This document shows positions 44,634-54,592 of a stretch of 64,000 nt of DNA, piece after piece (position 1 is the first letter of the stretch; each line of letters starts with the position of its first letter). The translations under genes and the position numbers were made by a program. The notes below the pieces were generated by a model that worked only from the letters and a program-made list of their open reading frames with translations, was not told where the DNA came from and did no database searches. Origin of the DNA: Clostridium collagenovorans DSM 3089 (GTDB taxonomy: Bacteria > Bacillota > Clostridia > Clostridiales > Clostridiaceae); the NCBI RefSeq assembly GCF_900130005.1, contig NZ_FQXP01000006.1:265143-329142 (forward strand), in the 5' to 3' direction.

Positions 44634-46043
44634 ATGAAGGATATATCTAAAAATGTTCAAAAGGTAATGGCAGTATTTTTATTTCTATTTATAGCCATGA
44701 TATCCTATCTAATGTATGTTTATACCTTTGATGGAGAAAAGATTGAAGCTAGTGTATACAATAACCGTAAATGGGTAGAGAGAAGTAATACTGTTAGAGG
44801 TGATATATTAGATAGAAATGGCAACATCTTAGTTACAAGTAAGGGTGTTACAGATGGAATACAAGAACTTGAATATAAGGGTGGAGCGGCCTTCGCTCAT
44901 GTACTAGGGTATATGGATTCTCAATATGGATTAACAGGAATACAAAATAGATATGATAAAGAATTAATGGGTAAAACTGATACTTTTATACCAGGAGAGT
45001 TTGGGAAAAAGGACAAAGGTTATAATGTGGAGACTACATTAGATATGTCTTTACAACAAGCAGCATACTCATTAATGGGTGATCAAAAGGGATCAGTAGT
45101 AGCAATAGATCCAGAGAGTGGAGAAATTCTAACAATGGTTTCTACACCATCCTTTGATCCAAATCAATTAAAAAGTCAGTGGCAGAATTTAAATGTCAAT
45201 GAAAATAGTCCTTTATTAAATAGATCTGTGGCAGGTATGTATCCACCAGGATCAACATTTAAAATAATAACAGCAGTAAGTGCTTTAGAAAATTTAGATG
45301 GGGTAATTAATAGAAGATTTGATGATAAAGGTAAAATCGTATTTAATGACAAGGATTCCTTAAGTAACTCAGGCGGAAAGGCTTGGGGAAACATAGGACT
45401 AGAAGATGCATTTGCATATTCTAGTAATGTTGTTTTTGGTACTTTAGGTATGGATTTAGGAAATGATAAATTAAAGGAAACAGCAGAGAAGTTTTACTTT
45501 AATAAAGATATACCAGCTAATGGTACTTTAATAGAAAATAGTAGATTTCCTGAGTTAAATAAGCATCAAAAGGGTGAAATTGCACAAAGTGCTATTGGGC
45601 AAAGTTCTATTTTAGCTACACCTATTGAGATGGCATTAGTATCATCAACTATAGCTAATGATGGTGTCATGATGAAACCAACTTTGGTTAAAGGAATACT
45701 TAATGATGATGGAAAGGCTATTAAATCTACTGAGCCAGAGGAATTAACAACTGTTACAACACCTGAGATTGCAAATACTGTAAAGGGGTTTATGAAACAG
45801 GTTGTTAATAGAGGTACTGGAACTACAGCTGTAGTAAAGGGTGTTGAGGTTTATGGTAAGACAGGAACAGCAGACCACTCAGAAGTAGATGGACAAAAGG
45901 AACCTCACTCATGGTTTGTTGGATTTGCAGAGAAAAATGGTAAGAAGTTAGCCTTTGCAATAGTTCTTGAAGAAGGTGGAGCTGGTAGTCAAAAGACAGG
46001 AAAAATAGTAAGAGGATTAGTTCAAAATTATTTTAATAGATAA
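44634..46043 (+). CDS. Class B penicillin-binding protein (PbpA-like transpeptidase)
   Basis: The protein has 469 residues. There is an N-terminal anchor at about 10-30, then TVRGDILDRNGNILV in the linker domain, and the transpeptidase with S-T-F-K in PPGSTFKIITA (about 205), YSSN (about 264) and KTGTAD (about 409). It is shorter than PBP2/PBP3 proteins and close in size to actinobacterial PbpA. It crosslinks peptides in glycan made by the adjacent SEDS protein. It follows that gene by 3 bases and ends at a bidirectional terminator. Confidence 0.93.
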   Translation: MKDISKNVQKVMAVFLFLFIAMISYLMYVYTFDGEKIEASVYNNRKWVERSNTVRGDILDRNGNILVTSKGVTDGIQELEYKGGAAFAHVLGYMDSQYGLTGIQNRYDKELMGKTDTFIPGEFGKKDKGYNVETTLDMSLQQAAYSLMGDQKGSVVAIDPESGEILTMVSTPSFDPNQLKSQWQNLNVNENSPLLNRSVAGMYPPGSTFKIITAVSALENLDGVINRRFDDKGKIVFNDKDSLSNSGGKAWGNIGLEDAFAYSSNVVFGTLGMDLGNDKLKETAEKFYFNKDIPANGTLIENSRFPELNKHQKGEIAQSAIGQSSILATPIEMALVSSTIANDGVMMKPTLVKGILNDDGKAIKSTEPEELTTVTTPEIANTVKGFMKQVVNRGTGTTAVVKGVEVYGKTGTADHSEVDGQKEPHSWFVGFAEKNGKKLAFAIVLEEGGAGSQKTGKIVRGLVQNYFNR

Positions 46044-46082
46044 TCGTAAGAGTTGTATTATAAATTATGGTTTTAAATAAAG

Positions 46083-46127
46083 AGGGACTGTTGCAGTTAT
46101 AAATTAATCTGCAACAGTCCCTTTTCA
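46083..46127. terminator. Bidirectional terminator between the PBP and surface-protein genes
   Basis: AGGGACTGTTGCAG at 46083-46096 pairs perfectly with 46109-46122. TTTT follows on the plus strand, and A-rich DNA before it gives a T-run on the minus strand. It serves two convergent genes. Confidence 0.8.
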
Positions 46128-49100
46128 TTATTGTTTTTTCTTAGACTTCTTATTTAATACAATGCCTAGTGCTGATAATGTTGCTCCTAAGCTTGCTAAA
46201 ACAGTTCCATTAAATGGAGAGCCTGTTTTAGGTAGTTTTGATTCTTTAAGTGTATGTTGCTTTGAGTCTTCTTCACTCTTTATAGTTACTTGAGGTTTAG
46301 AAGAATTTGCAACTTCTTTATTAGTAATATTATTAGTGTTAGTATTGTCACTAGTAGTATCAGTAACTTTAGTATTAGTGTTTACATCCTTATTAGTATT
46401 GGAATTAACATTATTGTCATCCTTTGAATTACTATCAGGTGTACTATCTATACTAGTATCAGGTGTAACATCTGGTTTTGGATCAACAGTAGTATTGGAG
46501 TCACTGTCATTAGTACTAGTATATTTAGTAATAGCCATATCAGTAAAGATTCTGTTTTCAAAACCACCCATTGAAATTAGAGACTTAACTATCTTATACT
46601 CATCTCCATCTTTCATATTTTTATCGGAATAACTTGCTTTTGTATTATCTTTTTCATTTTCTTTAGATAAAGTTTCTAAAGTAACGTATTTACCTTGAGA
46701 ATCTTTCTTTTGTATCTCAGTTATAATTCTCCAATCCTTACTTTTTTCACGTAAATATTCATCAGAAGTTTTGCCATTTAAGTTTGTAGTATACTCCTCA
46801 AGAGAGCTTGAAGTATCCATATAAGTTGACCAAATATAAATATCTAGTGATGATAAGTCTTGAGTCCATGTTAAGACACCATTGTCAGCTGTCAAATTTA
46901 AGTTAAATGCATCTTTTTGAGGATAAAACTTATCTTCAGCTACAGAAGGTTTCTTACTAAGTTTATTTAATTTAAAGTCAAAGTAAGAGACCTTAGGTAA
47001 TAGCTCTTTAATATTATCAGGAACAGAAGTTAATTCATTATCATATATATCAAAGTTAGTTAAATTTTTAAGGTTTTTATAAACCTTATTTGGAATTTCT
47101 TTTATAAGATTGTTGTTTAAGCTTAATTTAGTTAAGTTGCTAAGCTCACCTAGTTCTTCAGGTACAATCTCAATCTTATTTTTGTTCATTGATAAATTAG
47201 TTAGATTTTTCAACTTACCAATACTTGTTGGTATATTTTTAATGTTATTATCGTATAAAAACAAGCCAGTTAAAGAAGTTAATTCATCAAAAATATTATC
47301 TGGTAGTTTAGTTAACTTATTTTCTGTGAAACCTAAAGAAGTTAGATTTTTTAAATTATCTAATATTCCATTAGGGAGTTCAGTGATATAATTCTGAGAT
47401 AAGGATAACTCTTCTAACTTTGTTAACTTATCAAATATACCTTCTGGCAGTTCAGAAATACCATTTGAACTTAAAGATAATTTTTCTAAGTTAGTTAAAT
47501 TATCAAAAATACCATTAGGTAAAGTTTTTATATTATTTCCGCTTAAGTATAATTCAGTAACGTCGCTACCTAAATTCTTAAGTCTTGAGATATCTTTTAT
47601 ATTTTTCCCTGATAAAGCAATTACACCTTTAGCTTTTGATATTTCAGTATCAGTTACAGTTCCATCACCATCAATGTCTAAATCAGCTGATATTAATGCC
47701 TTATTAAATTCTTTAGCACTATCTACTATTTCTTTGTCTTTATTAAATCCATCCCACCCCTTAGAACAATTCTTATTAAAAACAAGTCTTGCCTTAGTAT
47801 ACTTTGAGTAATTTCCTATATCATTTTTAGAACCACCCATCATTCCAACGAGTACAGCAGCTACATGTTCAGAAGTTAAATCAGATACTGGAACTTCGAA
47901 AGTTTGTAATTGATACTCGCCTTTACTATCTGTTTCGCCTTTAAATTCACCTTTAGCAGATGAGTAAGTGCCATTACTTTCAACAGAAAAATCAAGTAAA
48001 GTACTAGCATGCATGATATTTAGCATTGTTAAAGTTATTTCACCATTATCAACTGTAACCTTAACTTTTTCATCAAAGAATCCACCAAGCATTGATTCAT
48101 TTTCAGGAATGTCATATCTAAGTGCTTTGAAACCTATTGTATAAACACCATCTTCTAGATTATCAGTAGGTATAGTGTCATTAGAAACAATTATTTTTCT
48201 CTTAAGGCTTTTACTTTGTCCATTATAAGTAACGGAATAAGTTACTTCATAAGTACCAGCTTTAGGATTTTGAATATCTAAGTTTCCTACATCAACTGTT
48301 ACCTTATCAGTTAAGTCGATTTTTTCCTTTCCACTTGCAAAAGCAAGTACATCATCCATTAAATTGATTGCTTCACCTGAAGATGAATATAAATCTTTTC
48401 TTATAATAAGTTGGATATTTTCACTTCCCACAGTTGCAGATGAAAATTCTTCTTGGCTTATTAAGGTTCCATCTTTTTTTATTTTAATTCTCATATCATT
48501 ATAGCCATCTACTTTGAGAATTATTGTATTTAGATCTTGATTAAAGGACTTATCATTTAACTCTAATCCACCGATGTAGCTTAAATGATATTCATTTATA
48601 CCAAAGTTAAAGTTGTCATGATATCTAACTCCATTTACAGTTAACTCTGCAAGTTTAGTATTTGGATTATCAGGATCTGCAGCCTTTAAATATTTGCTAA
48701 AGGCATCATCCTTATCAAAGGTTATTTCGTATTCAACTCTACCATAAATTTCACCATATCTTGTATTTGTTATTTTAGGTAAAGAGCTTACTTCTTTCCA
48801 TTGAGGAGTTGTAGTAGAGTCAGTGACAATGTCTTCAGATGGTTTAGGGTTTTCTGATGTAGTACTATCTTTATCCTCGGAAGAAGTATAAAGATTCATA
48901 GTTTCACCAAATTTATTTATTTTAAAACTTAAATCTTTATAGTTATCAGTCTTTAATGTAATGGTGTTTAAACCTTCCTTAAAAGCACTTGGATTAACTT
49001 CAAGACCAGTTAGGGAAAAAGAAAAAGTATTTTCTTTACTTACATCAGTATCCTTATTATATTTAATTTCATTTATTAAAACTTCACCTGATGAATTTAG

Positions 49101-49790
49101 TGCTTCTCTATATAAATTTACTGATTTCCACTCATCATCTGTTTGAGAAATAAAACTTATTCTACATTTCATGAAATCAGAATAAAATTTGCTGTATTCT
49201 ACCTTTTCAACTGTAGGTAGTAATGGTTTTGTTGAATCTGTAGATGAATTATCATTTGTATTATCAGAAGTTGAGGATTTTATTTCTTCTTGGCTTACAA
49301 AACTTCCGTCTTTATTTATTTTTATTTTCATAGTATTATAGCTATTGGCTTTAATAAGGATGGTATTGATATCCTCAGTAAATGCACTTGGATTAAGGTC
49401 AAAGCCTAACAATCCAAAGCTATAGCTATCTCTTTTATCCACAGTTTCCACGTTATCGTACTTAATTCCATTAACTGTTATGTCATTTGTAGCATTTATG
49501 GCTTGTACATATTTTTCAAACTTAGGAAACTCTTCTTTAGATGTTCCAGGAAAACTAATTCTGTACTTATCATAACTTTCCCAAAATTGACCAAGTTCTG
49601 TACTTTCAATTTTAGGCAATGAAGATACATTGATGTACTTAGAATCACTGTTATTTGAATCTGACATTGAAGCATTACCTAAATCAGCATTATTTGTAGC
49701 TGCAAAGGCTATTTGAGGGGTAGCACCTGCTATTAAAGTAGCAGTTACAAGAGCACTTATACCTTTATTAAATCTTTTTACATTTTTCAT
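46128..49790 (-). CDS. LPKTG-anchored surface protein with HID-like repeats, NEAT-like domain and leucine-rich repeats (candidate haem/haemoglobin receptor)
   Basis: The protein has 1220 residues, starting at ATG 49790 behind AAGGAGTGG. In order it shows: a signal peptide (1-30); three repeats of about 100 residues (about 55-170, 190-300, 330-455) with the pattern YxISF, VNGxxY, L-NPSAF, N-T-I-L-I-K, like the haemoglobin-interacting domain of Shr (former DUF1533); an Ig-like segment (about 480-545); a NEAT-like domain (about 548-680) with GVYTIGFKAL and YSKYTKARLVF; an EF-hand-like loop DIDGDGTVTDTE (about 708); about ten leucine-rich repeats (730-950); a Ser/Thr/Asn/Asp linker; and LPKTG (about 1187) with a membrane segment and basic tail. 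A sortase should link it to the wall. NEAT plus LRR recalls IlsA of Bacillus cereus. Haem capture is inferred. Confidence 0.8.
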   Translation of the reverse strand: MKNVKRFNKGISALVTATLIAGATPQIAFAATNNADLGNASMSDSNNSDSKYINVSSLPKIESTELGQFWESYDKYRISFPGTSKEEFPKFEKYVQAINATNDITVNGIKYDNVETVDKRDSYSFGLLGFDLNPSAFTEDINTILIKANSYNTMKIKINKDGSFVSQEEIKSSTSDNTNDNSSTDSTKPLLPTVEKVEYSKFYSDFMKCRISFISQTDDEWKSVNLYREALNSSGEVLINEIKYNKDTDVSKENTFSFSLTGLEVNPSAFKEGLNTITLKTDNYKDLSFKINKFGETMNLYTSSEDKDSTTSENPKPSEDIVTDSTTTPQWKEVSSLPKITNTRYGEIYGRVEYEITFDKDDAFSKYLKAADPDNPNTKLAELTVNGVRYHDNFNFGINEYHLSYIGGLELNDKSFNQDLNTIILKVDGYNDMRIKIKKDGTLISQEEFSSATVGSENIQLIIRKDLYSSSGEAINLMDDVLAFASGKEKIDLTDKVTVDVGNLDIQNPKAGTYEVTYSVTYNGQSKSLKRKIIVSNDTIPTDNLEDGVYTIGFKALRYDIPENESMLGGFFDEKVKVTVDNGEITLTMLNIMHASTLLDFSVESNGTYSSAKGEFKGETDSKGEYQLQTFEVPVSDLTSEHVAAVLVGMMGGSKNDIGNYSKYTKARLVFNKNCSKGWDGFNKDKEIVDSAKEFNKALISADLDIDGDGTVTDTEISKAKGVIALSGKNIKDISRLKNLGSDVTELYLSGNNIKTLPNGIFDNLTNLEKLSLSSNGISELPEGIFDKLTKLEELSLSQNYITELPNGILDNLKNLTSLGFTENKLTKLPDNIFDELTSLTGLFLYDNNIKNIPTSIGKLKNLTNLSMNKNKIEIVPEELGELSNLTKLSLNNNLIKEIPNKVYKNLKNLTNFDIYDNELTSVPDNIKELLPKVSYFDFKLNKLSKKPSVAEDKFYPQKDAFNLNLTADNGVLTWTQDLSSLDIYIWSTYMDTSSSLEEYTTNLNGKTSDEYLREKSKDWRIITEIQKKDSQGKYVTLETLSKENEKDNTKASYSDKNMKDGDEYKIVKSLISMGGFENRIFTDMAITKYTSTNDSDSNTTVDPKPDVTPDTSIDSTPDSNSKDDNNVNSNTNKDVNTNTKVTDTTSDNTNTNNITNKEVANSSKPQVTIKSEEDSKQHTLKESKLPKTGSPFNGTVLASLGATLSALGIVLNKKSKKKQ

Positions 49791-50628
49791 ATGACCACTC
49801 CTTGATGTTATATTTTTATATACATTACTTTAGAATTATAAAAACATAGAGATATATTTTTAGATTTTTAAAGTAATACAATGAGATTTTTATTTCTTTG
49901 ACTATTAATTAAATTCATATACATTGGCTAAATGATATCAATTTTCAATTGAAACTTCTTAAAGGATTTTTAGATTTTTTATAATTTTTTTAGGTTATTT
50001 TTAAAAAAATTATAAAATTAGTTAAAAAATTAGGGATTTACTTAAAAATGATATATAAGGGATAGCTTCAAAAGATAGAGGCATAATTATATGTAGCTAG
50101 TAAAATAATGTTTTTATATATTCTAATAAACAATTAAACAATTTTCATCGTATTTAAAAATAACATTCATTGTAGAATCAATACAAGAATTATTAAGAAT
50201 GTAGGGAATTAATAATTTTTATATACTATTGTTAAATTAAGCTCATAGAAAGTTATAAAAGTGAATTATTATGCTTTATATATAATAGTTTTACGTTTTA
50301 CTTTTAATAGAAAGTTATTATAAATTATAGAAATAATTTTTTTACCTTAATAAAACCTACATTTATATTAGAAGTTAATTTTAAAAAAGCTATAAAAAGA
50401 TAATATACAACATTAAAACACGAACTATTATGATGAAAAGTAAAAATAAGTTTATGAAAAAGTAATTATAATATTAAATTTAAAAATCTTTAACTTAATA
50501 ATTTAAATGCAACAAATGAAATAAATTAATGTTAATAATTGCGAACAGAAGTGAAAAAACTAGCATATTATAGAAAGTATTAGTGAAAATCAATAAAAAA
50601 ATAGGTAATATAAATTTCAAATGAAGGA
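49791..50628. other. Long AT-rich divergent intergenic region
   Basis: About 960 bases lie between the minus-strand surface-protein gene and pyc. Apart from the candidate Fur box at 49933-49947 and the pyc promoter at 50629-50656, nothing is seen. There is no ORF with a ribosome binding site, no RNA motif and no tRNA. The composition is extreme (mostly A and T). Confidence 0.35.
49933..49947 (-). promoter_or_regulatory. Candidate Fur box upstream of the surface-protein gene
   Basis: On the minus strand the sequence is TGAAAATTGATATCA, which matches the 7-1-7 Fur consensus (TGATAATNATTATCA) at 11 of 14 fixed positions. It lies about 145 bases before the ATG. AT-rich DNA gives such matches by chance fairly easily, so support is modest. 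Confidence 0.35.
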
Positions 50629-50656
50629 TTGACAAAAATAACTTGCATGTTATACT
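50629..50656 (+). promoter_or_regulatory. Promoter of pyc
   Basis: TTGACA at 50629-50634, a 16-base spacer and TATACT at 50651-50656, about 100 bases before the start codon. Confidence 0.7.
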
Positions 50657-50754
50657 AAGAAATAGGTTGTACTATTATTGTGGAATAAAAATTTCTAAGA
50701 GTGGAAATTAAAAATAAAAAAATGTAAAATACGAACGAAAGGGGCATAAATCTA

Positions 50755-53700
50755 ATGGATATACAAGTAAGAAAGTTTAAGAAGGTAATGGTAGCTAATA
50801 GAGGGGAAATTGCTATAAGAGTATTTAGAGCATTGTCAGAGTTAGGTATCAGAACAGTAGGTATATATTCAAAAGAGGATAAATATTCATTATTTAGAAC
50901 TAAAGCTGATGAATCATACTTAATTGGCAAGAATAAAGGACCAATTGATGCTTATCTAGATATGGAAGAGATAATAAAGGTAGCTAAGGCTAAAAATGTA
51001 GATGCAATACATCCTGGGTACGGTTTATTATCAGAGAACCCTAAGTTCGCTAAAATGTGTAGAGACAATGGAATAGAATTCATTGGACCAGATGCAGAAA
51101 CAATGGAAAGAATGGGAGACAAGATTAGTTCCAAGATTGTGGCTAAAAAATGTAATGTTCCTATAATTCCAGGTGTTGAGGATGCTATAGCTACACCAGA
51201 GAAGGCAAAGGAAATAGCAGAAGAAATAGGATATCCAGTTATTTTAAAAGCTGCTAATGGTGGCGGTGGTAGAGGAATGAGAGTTGTTAATTCCTCAGAA
51301 AATATGGAAAAAGAATTTAATGAAGCTATTAGAGAGTCTAAAAAAGCCTTTGGAGATGAAAAGATATTTATAGAAAAATTCCTTAGAAATCCTAAGCATA
51401 TAGAAGTTCAAATTTTAGGAGATGCTTATGGAAATATAGTTCACTTATATGAAAGAGATTGTTCTCTTCAAAGAAGACATCAAAAGGTAGTAGAATTTGC
51501 ACCAGCTTTCTCATTAGAAGCAAAATTAAGAGAAAGTATCTTAAATGATGCTATTAAGTTGTCTAAAGAAGTAAATTATAAAAATGCTGGAACTTTAGAA
51601 TTCTTAGTAGATGAGAGTGGAAATTATTACTTTATAGAAATGAACCCAAGAATACAGGTTGAGCATACTGTTACTGAGATGATAACAGGAATAGATATAG
51701 TTCAATCACAGATATTAATAGCAGAGGGTCACCCCCTAGCTTCAGAGGAAATAAATATAAAATCTCAGGATGATATTGAAGTTAGAGGATATGCAATACA
51801 GTGTAGGGTAACTACAGAGGATCCAAGCAAAAACTTTATGCCTGATTACGGAAAATTAGGTGTTTACAGAACAGGTTCAGGTTTTGGAATAAGACTAGAT
51901 GGTGGAAATGGGTTCTCAGGAGCTGAAATAACACCATACTATGATAGTTTATTAGTTAAAACAACAGCTTGGGATAGAACCTTTGCAGGTGCTGCTAAAA
52001 AGGCAGTAAGATCCTTAAAAGAAATGAGAGTAAGAGGTGTTAAAACTAACATTGCTTTCTTAATTAATATATTAAATCACGAAACATTTATTGATGGTAA
52101 ATGTTATACAAAGTTTATAGAAGAAACTAAAGAGTTATTTGAAATAAAAGAGGGTAAAGACAGAGCAACAAAGGTACTGAAATATATAAGTAATGTAATA
52201 GTAAATGAATCAGTTGGTCAAAAACCAGAATTTGATAAAATAATTCTTCCTAAAACTAAGGGAATTGAAGTGGTAGGAAATAGAGATTTACTATTACAAA
52301 TGGGTGCTAAGGACTTTACACAAAAAATATTAACTGATAAAAAGCTTTATGTAACAGATACAACTATGAGAGATGCGCACCAATCATTGTTTGCTACAAG
52401 AATGAGAACTAATGATTTAGCAAAAATTGCACCATATGTAAATGAAAATATGTCAGAGTTATTTTCAGTTGAAGCATGGGGTGGAGCGACTTTTGACGTT
52501 GCATACAGATTTTTAAAAGAATCTCCTTGGAGAAGATTAGAAAAATTAAGAGAGCTTATGCCAAACACTCTTATACAAATGCTTTTAAGAGCATCTAATG
52601 CTGTAGGATATAAAAACTATCCAGACAATGTTGTAAAAGAATTCATAAAGGTATCTGCTGAAAAAGGTGTAGATGTATTTAGAATCTTTGATAGTTTAAA
52701 CTGGGTAGAAAATATGAAGATGCCTATAGAAGAAACTCTAAAGACTGGAAAAATTGCAGAGGTAGCTATGTGCTACACTGGTGATATATTAGATCCAAAT
52801 GAAAAGAAATATACTTTAGAATACTATGTAAAAATGGCTAAAGAAATAGAAAGTTTAGGAGCTCATATTTTAGCAATTAAGGATATGGCAGGTTTATTAA
52901 AACCATACCAAGCTAAGATTTTAATATCTGCACTTAAGGAAGAGGTTAAAATTCCAATCCATCTTCACACTCATGACAGTACAGGAAATGGAGTAAGTAC
53001 AGTATTAATGGCAGCAGAGGCTGGAGTTGATATTGTTGACTTAGCAGTTGAATCAATGTCAGGACTTACAAGTCAACCATCTATGAACTCTGTTTTAGAA
53101 GCTCTTAAAAATACAGAAAGAGATACAGGCTTAAATGGAGATGAAGTTATTAAGGTAAGTGAATACTTTAAGGGTGTAAGAAAAATATACTCTAAGTATG
53201 AGCCAGAATTAAAAACACCTTCTTCAGAAATTTATAAACTTGAGATACCAGGAGGACAATACTCAAACCTATTACCACAGGTTAAGAGTTTAGGACTTGA
53301 GGATAAATTTGAAGATGTTAAGCAAATGTTTAAAGAAGCTAATATGTTAATGGGTAACATTGTTAAGGTAACACCATCTTCTAAGGCTGTAGGAGATATG
53401 GCTATATTTATGGTGAAAAATGGATTAACTCCAGAAAACATTAACACTAAGGGAGACTCTTTATCATTCCCAGAATCAGTAGTAGATTACTTTAAGGGTA
53501 TGATGGGGCAAATTGATGGAGGATTCCCAAAGGATCTTCAAAAAATAGTTCTAAAGGGTGAAGAACCTATAACAGTAAGACCAGGACAATTATTAGCGGA
53601 TGAAAACTTTGAAGCTATATCACAGCATATAGAAAATGAATTAAAAGTTGGTCCAAATAGTAGAAATATATTAAGTTACGCATTATACCCTAAGGTATAT

Positions 53701-54186
53701 GATGACTTTGCTAAATATATAGATGTTTATAATGATGTAAGTAAACTGCCAAGTGATGTATTCTTCTATGGTTTAAGTAAAGGTGAAGAAACTGAAATAG
53801 AAATAGAAGAAGGAAAAACATTAGTAATTAAGCTTATTGATATTTCAGATCCAGATAAAAAAGGACTTAGAACATTAAGCTTTGAAATCAATGGTAGTGT
53901 AAGAGAAATAGAAATTCAAGATAATAGCTTAGAAGTACAAGAGGACAGAAAACTAAAAGCAGATCCAAGTGATAAGATGCAATTAGGTTCTTGTATACCA
54001 GGTACAGTAAGTAAGATTCTTGTTAAAGAGGGAGATAAGGTTAAGCCAAATCAACCAATAATTATTGTGGAAGCTATGAAGATGGAAACTACAATTGTTT
54101 CTAACGTATCAGGAACAGTAGAGAAAATTCATGTAGCAGAGGGCAATAAAGTAATAGAAAATGAGCTATTAGTTAAATTTAAATAA
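50755..54186 (+). CDS. pyc: Pyruvate carboxylase
   Basis: The protein has 1143 residues, the full single-chain length. The biotin carboxylase domain (about 8-460) has KAANGGGGRGMRVV and EMNPRIQVEHTVTEM. The carboxyltransferase domain (about 530-800) has TDTTMRDAHQSLFATRMRT and HLHTHDSTGNG. The C-terminal biotin domain has EAMKMET with biotinyl Lys1109. The enzyme makes oxaloacetate from pyruvate and bicarbonate with ATP, filling the incomplete TCA branch for amino-acid synthesis. Biotin would be added by BirA (1-969). It is monocistronic with its own promoter. Confidence 0.97.
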   Translation: MDIQVRKFKKVMVANRGEIAIRVFRALSELGIRTVGIYSKEDKYSLFRTKADESYLIGKNKGPIDAYLDMEEIIKVAKAKNVDAIHPGYGLLSENPKFAKMCRDNGIEFIGPDAETMERMGDKISSKIVAKKCNVPIIPGVEDAIATPEKAKEIAEEIGYPVILKAANGGGGRGMRVVNSSENMEKEFNEAIRESKKAFGDEKIFIEKFLRNPKHIEVQILGDAYGNIVHLYERDCSLQRRHQKVVEFAPAFSLEAKLRESILNDAIKLSKEVNYKNAGTLEFLVDESGNYYFIEMNPRIQVEHTVTEMITGIDIVQSQILIAEGHPLASEEINIKSQDDIEVRGYAIQCRVTTEDPSKNFMPDYGKLGVYRTGSGFGIRLDGGNGFSGAEITPYYDSLLVKTTAWDRTFAGAAKKAVRSLKEMRVRGVKTNIAFLINILNHETFIDGKCYTKFIEETKELFEIKEGKDRATKVLKYISNVIVNESVGQKPEFDKIILPKTKGIEVVGNRDLLLQMGAKDFTQKILTDKKLYVTDTTMRDAHQSLFATRMRTNDLAKIAPYVNENMSELFSVEAWGGATFDVAYRFLKESPWRRLEKLRELMPNTLIQMLLRASNAVGYKNYPDNVVKEFIKVSAEKGVDVFRIFDSLNWVENMKMPIEETLKTGKIAEVAMCYTGDILDPNEKKYTLEYYVKMAKEIESLGAHILAIKDMAGLLKPYQAKILISALKEEVKIPIHLHTHDSTGNGVSTVLMAAEAGVDIVDLAVESMSGLTSQPSMNSVLEALKNTERDTGLNGDEVIKVSEYFKGVRKIYSKYEPELKTPSSEIYKLEIPGGQYSNLLPQVKSLGLEDKFEDVKQMFKEANMLMGNIVKVTPSSKAVGDMAIFMVKNGLTPENINTKGDSLSFPESVVDYFKGMMGQIDGGFPKDLQKIVLKGEEPITVRPGQLLADENFEAISQHIENELKVGPNSRNILSYALYPKVYDDFAKYIDVYNDVSKLPSDVFFYGLSKGEETEIEIEEGKTLVIKLIDISDPDKKGLRTLSFEINGSVREIEIQDNSLEVQEDRKLKADPSDKMQLGSCIPGTVSKILVKEGDKVKPNQPIIIVEAMKMETTIVSNVSGTVEKIHVAEGNKVIENELLVKFK

Positions 54187-54293
54187 ATAAGATCTAAATA
54201 AGATTCTACATTTCTAATAAGGGTTATGTTTATACTATAATGAATGTTACTTTTAAATAGAATGAAGATTGTTTAGTAGGTTAAGTAAATAAA

Positions 54294-54329
54294 CTTACCT
54301 AAGGGTAATTATAATTATCCTTAGGTAAG
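54294..54329 (+). repeat. Hairpin downstream of pyc
   Basis: CTTACCTAAGG at 54294-54304 pairs perfectly with 54319-54329, with inner pairing, but there is no T-run. It may stabilise the pyc mRNA 3' end, with the true terminator at 54431-54468. Confidence 0.5.
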
Positions 54330-54430
54330 AAAATTACCATAAGTTATATAGAAGAATAATTTAATAGTAATTAAAAAAATATAAATTTTAATTATAAATA
54401 ATAGAATATATGTTCACAAGTGGTATAATA

Positions 54431-54468
54431 AATAGTAGAATATTATAATATTCTACTATTATTTTTTT
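54431..54468 (+). terminator. Terminator with a 30-bp palindrome
   Basis: Bases 54431-54445 pair perfectly with 54446-54460, and ATTTTTTT follows. It is probably the end of the pyc transcript (54187-54592 holds no gene). Confidence 0.7.
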
Positions 54469-54592
54469 GAAAATAATTTAATATTTTTGAATTACTATAA
54501 TTAAATTATAAAAATACTGCTCAATAGGGATGATTAAGAAAGTTTAAAATGTAGAATATTAGGAGTAGATATTTTAAATTAAGGAGAAACTG

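Noticed and set aside
46336..46632. Plus-strand ORF opposite the low-complexity linker of the surface protein
   Set aside because: It is a mirror of Ser/Thr/Asn-rich coding DNA, giving a Val/Leu/Ser-rich translation; not a gene.
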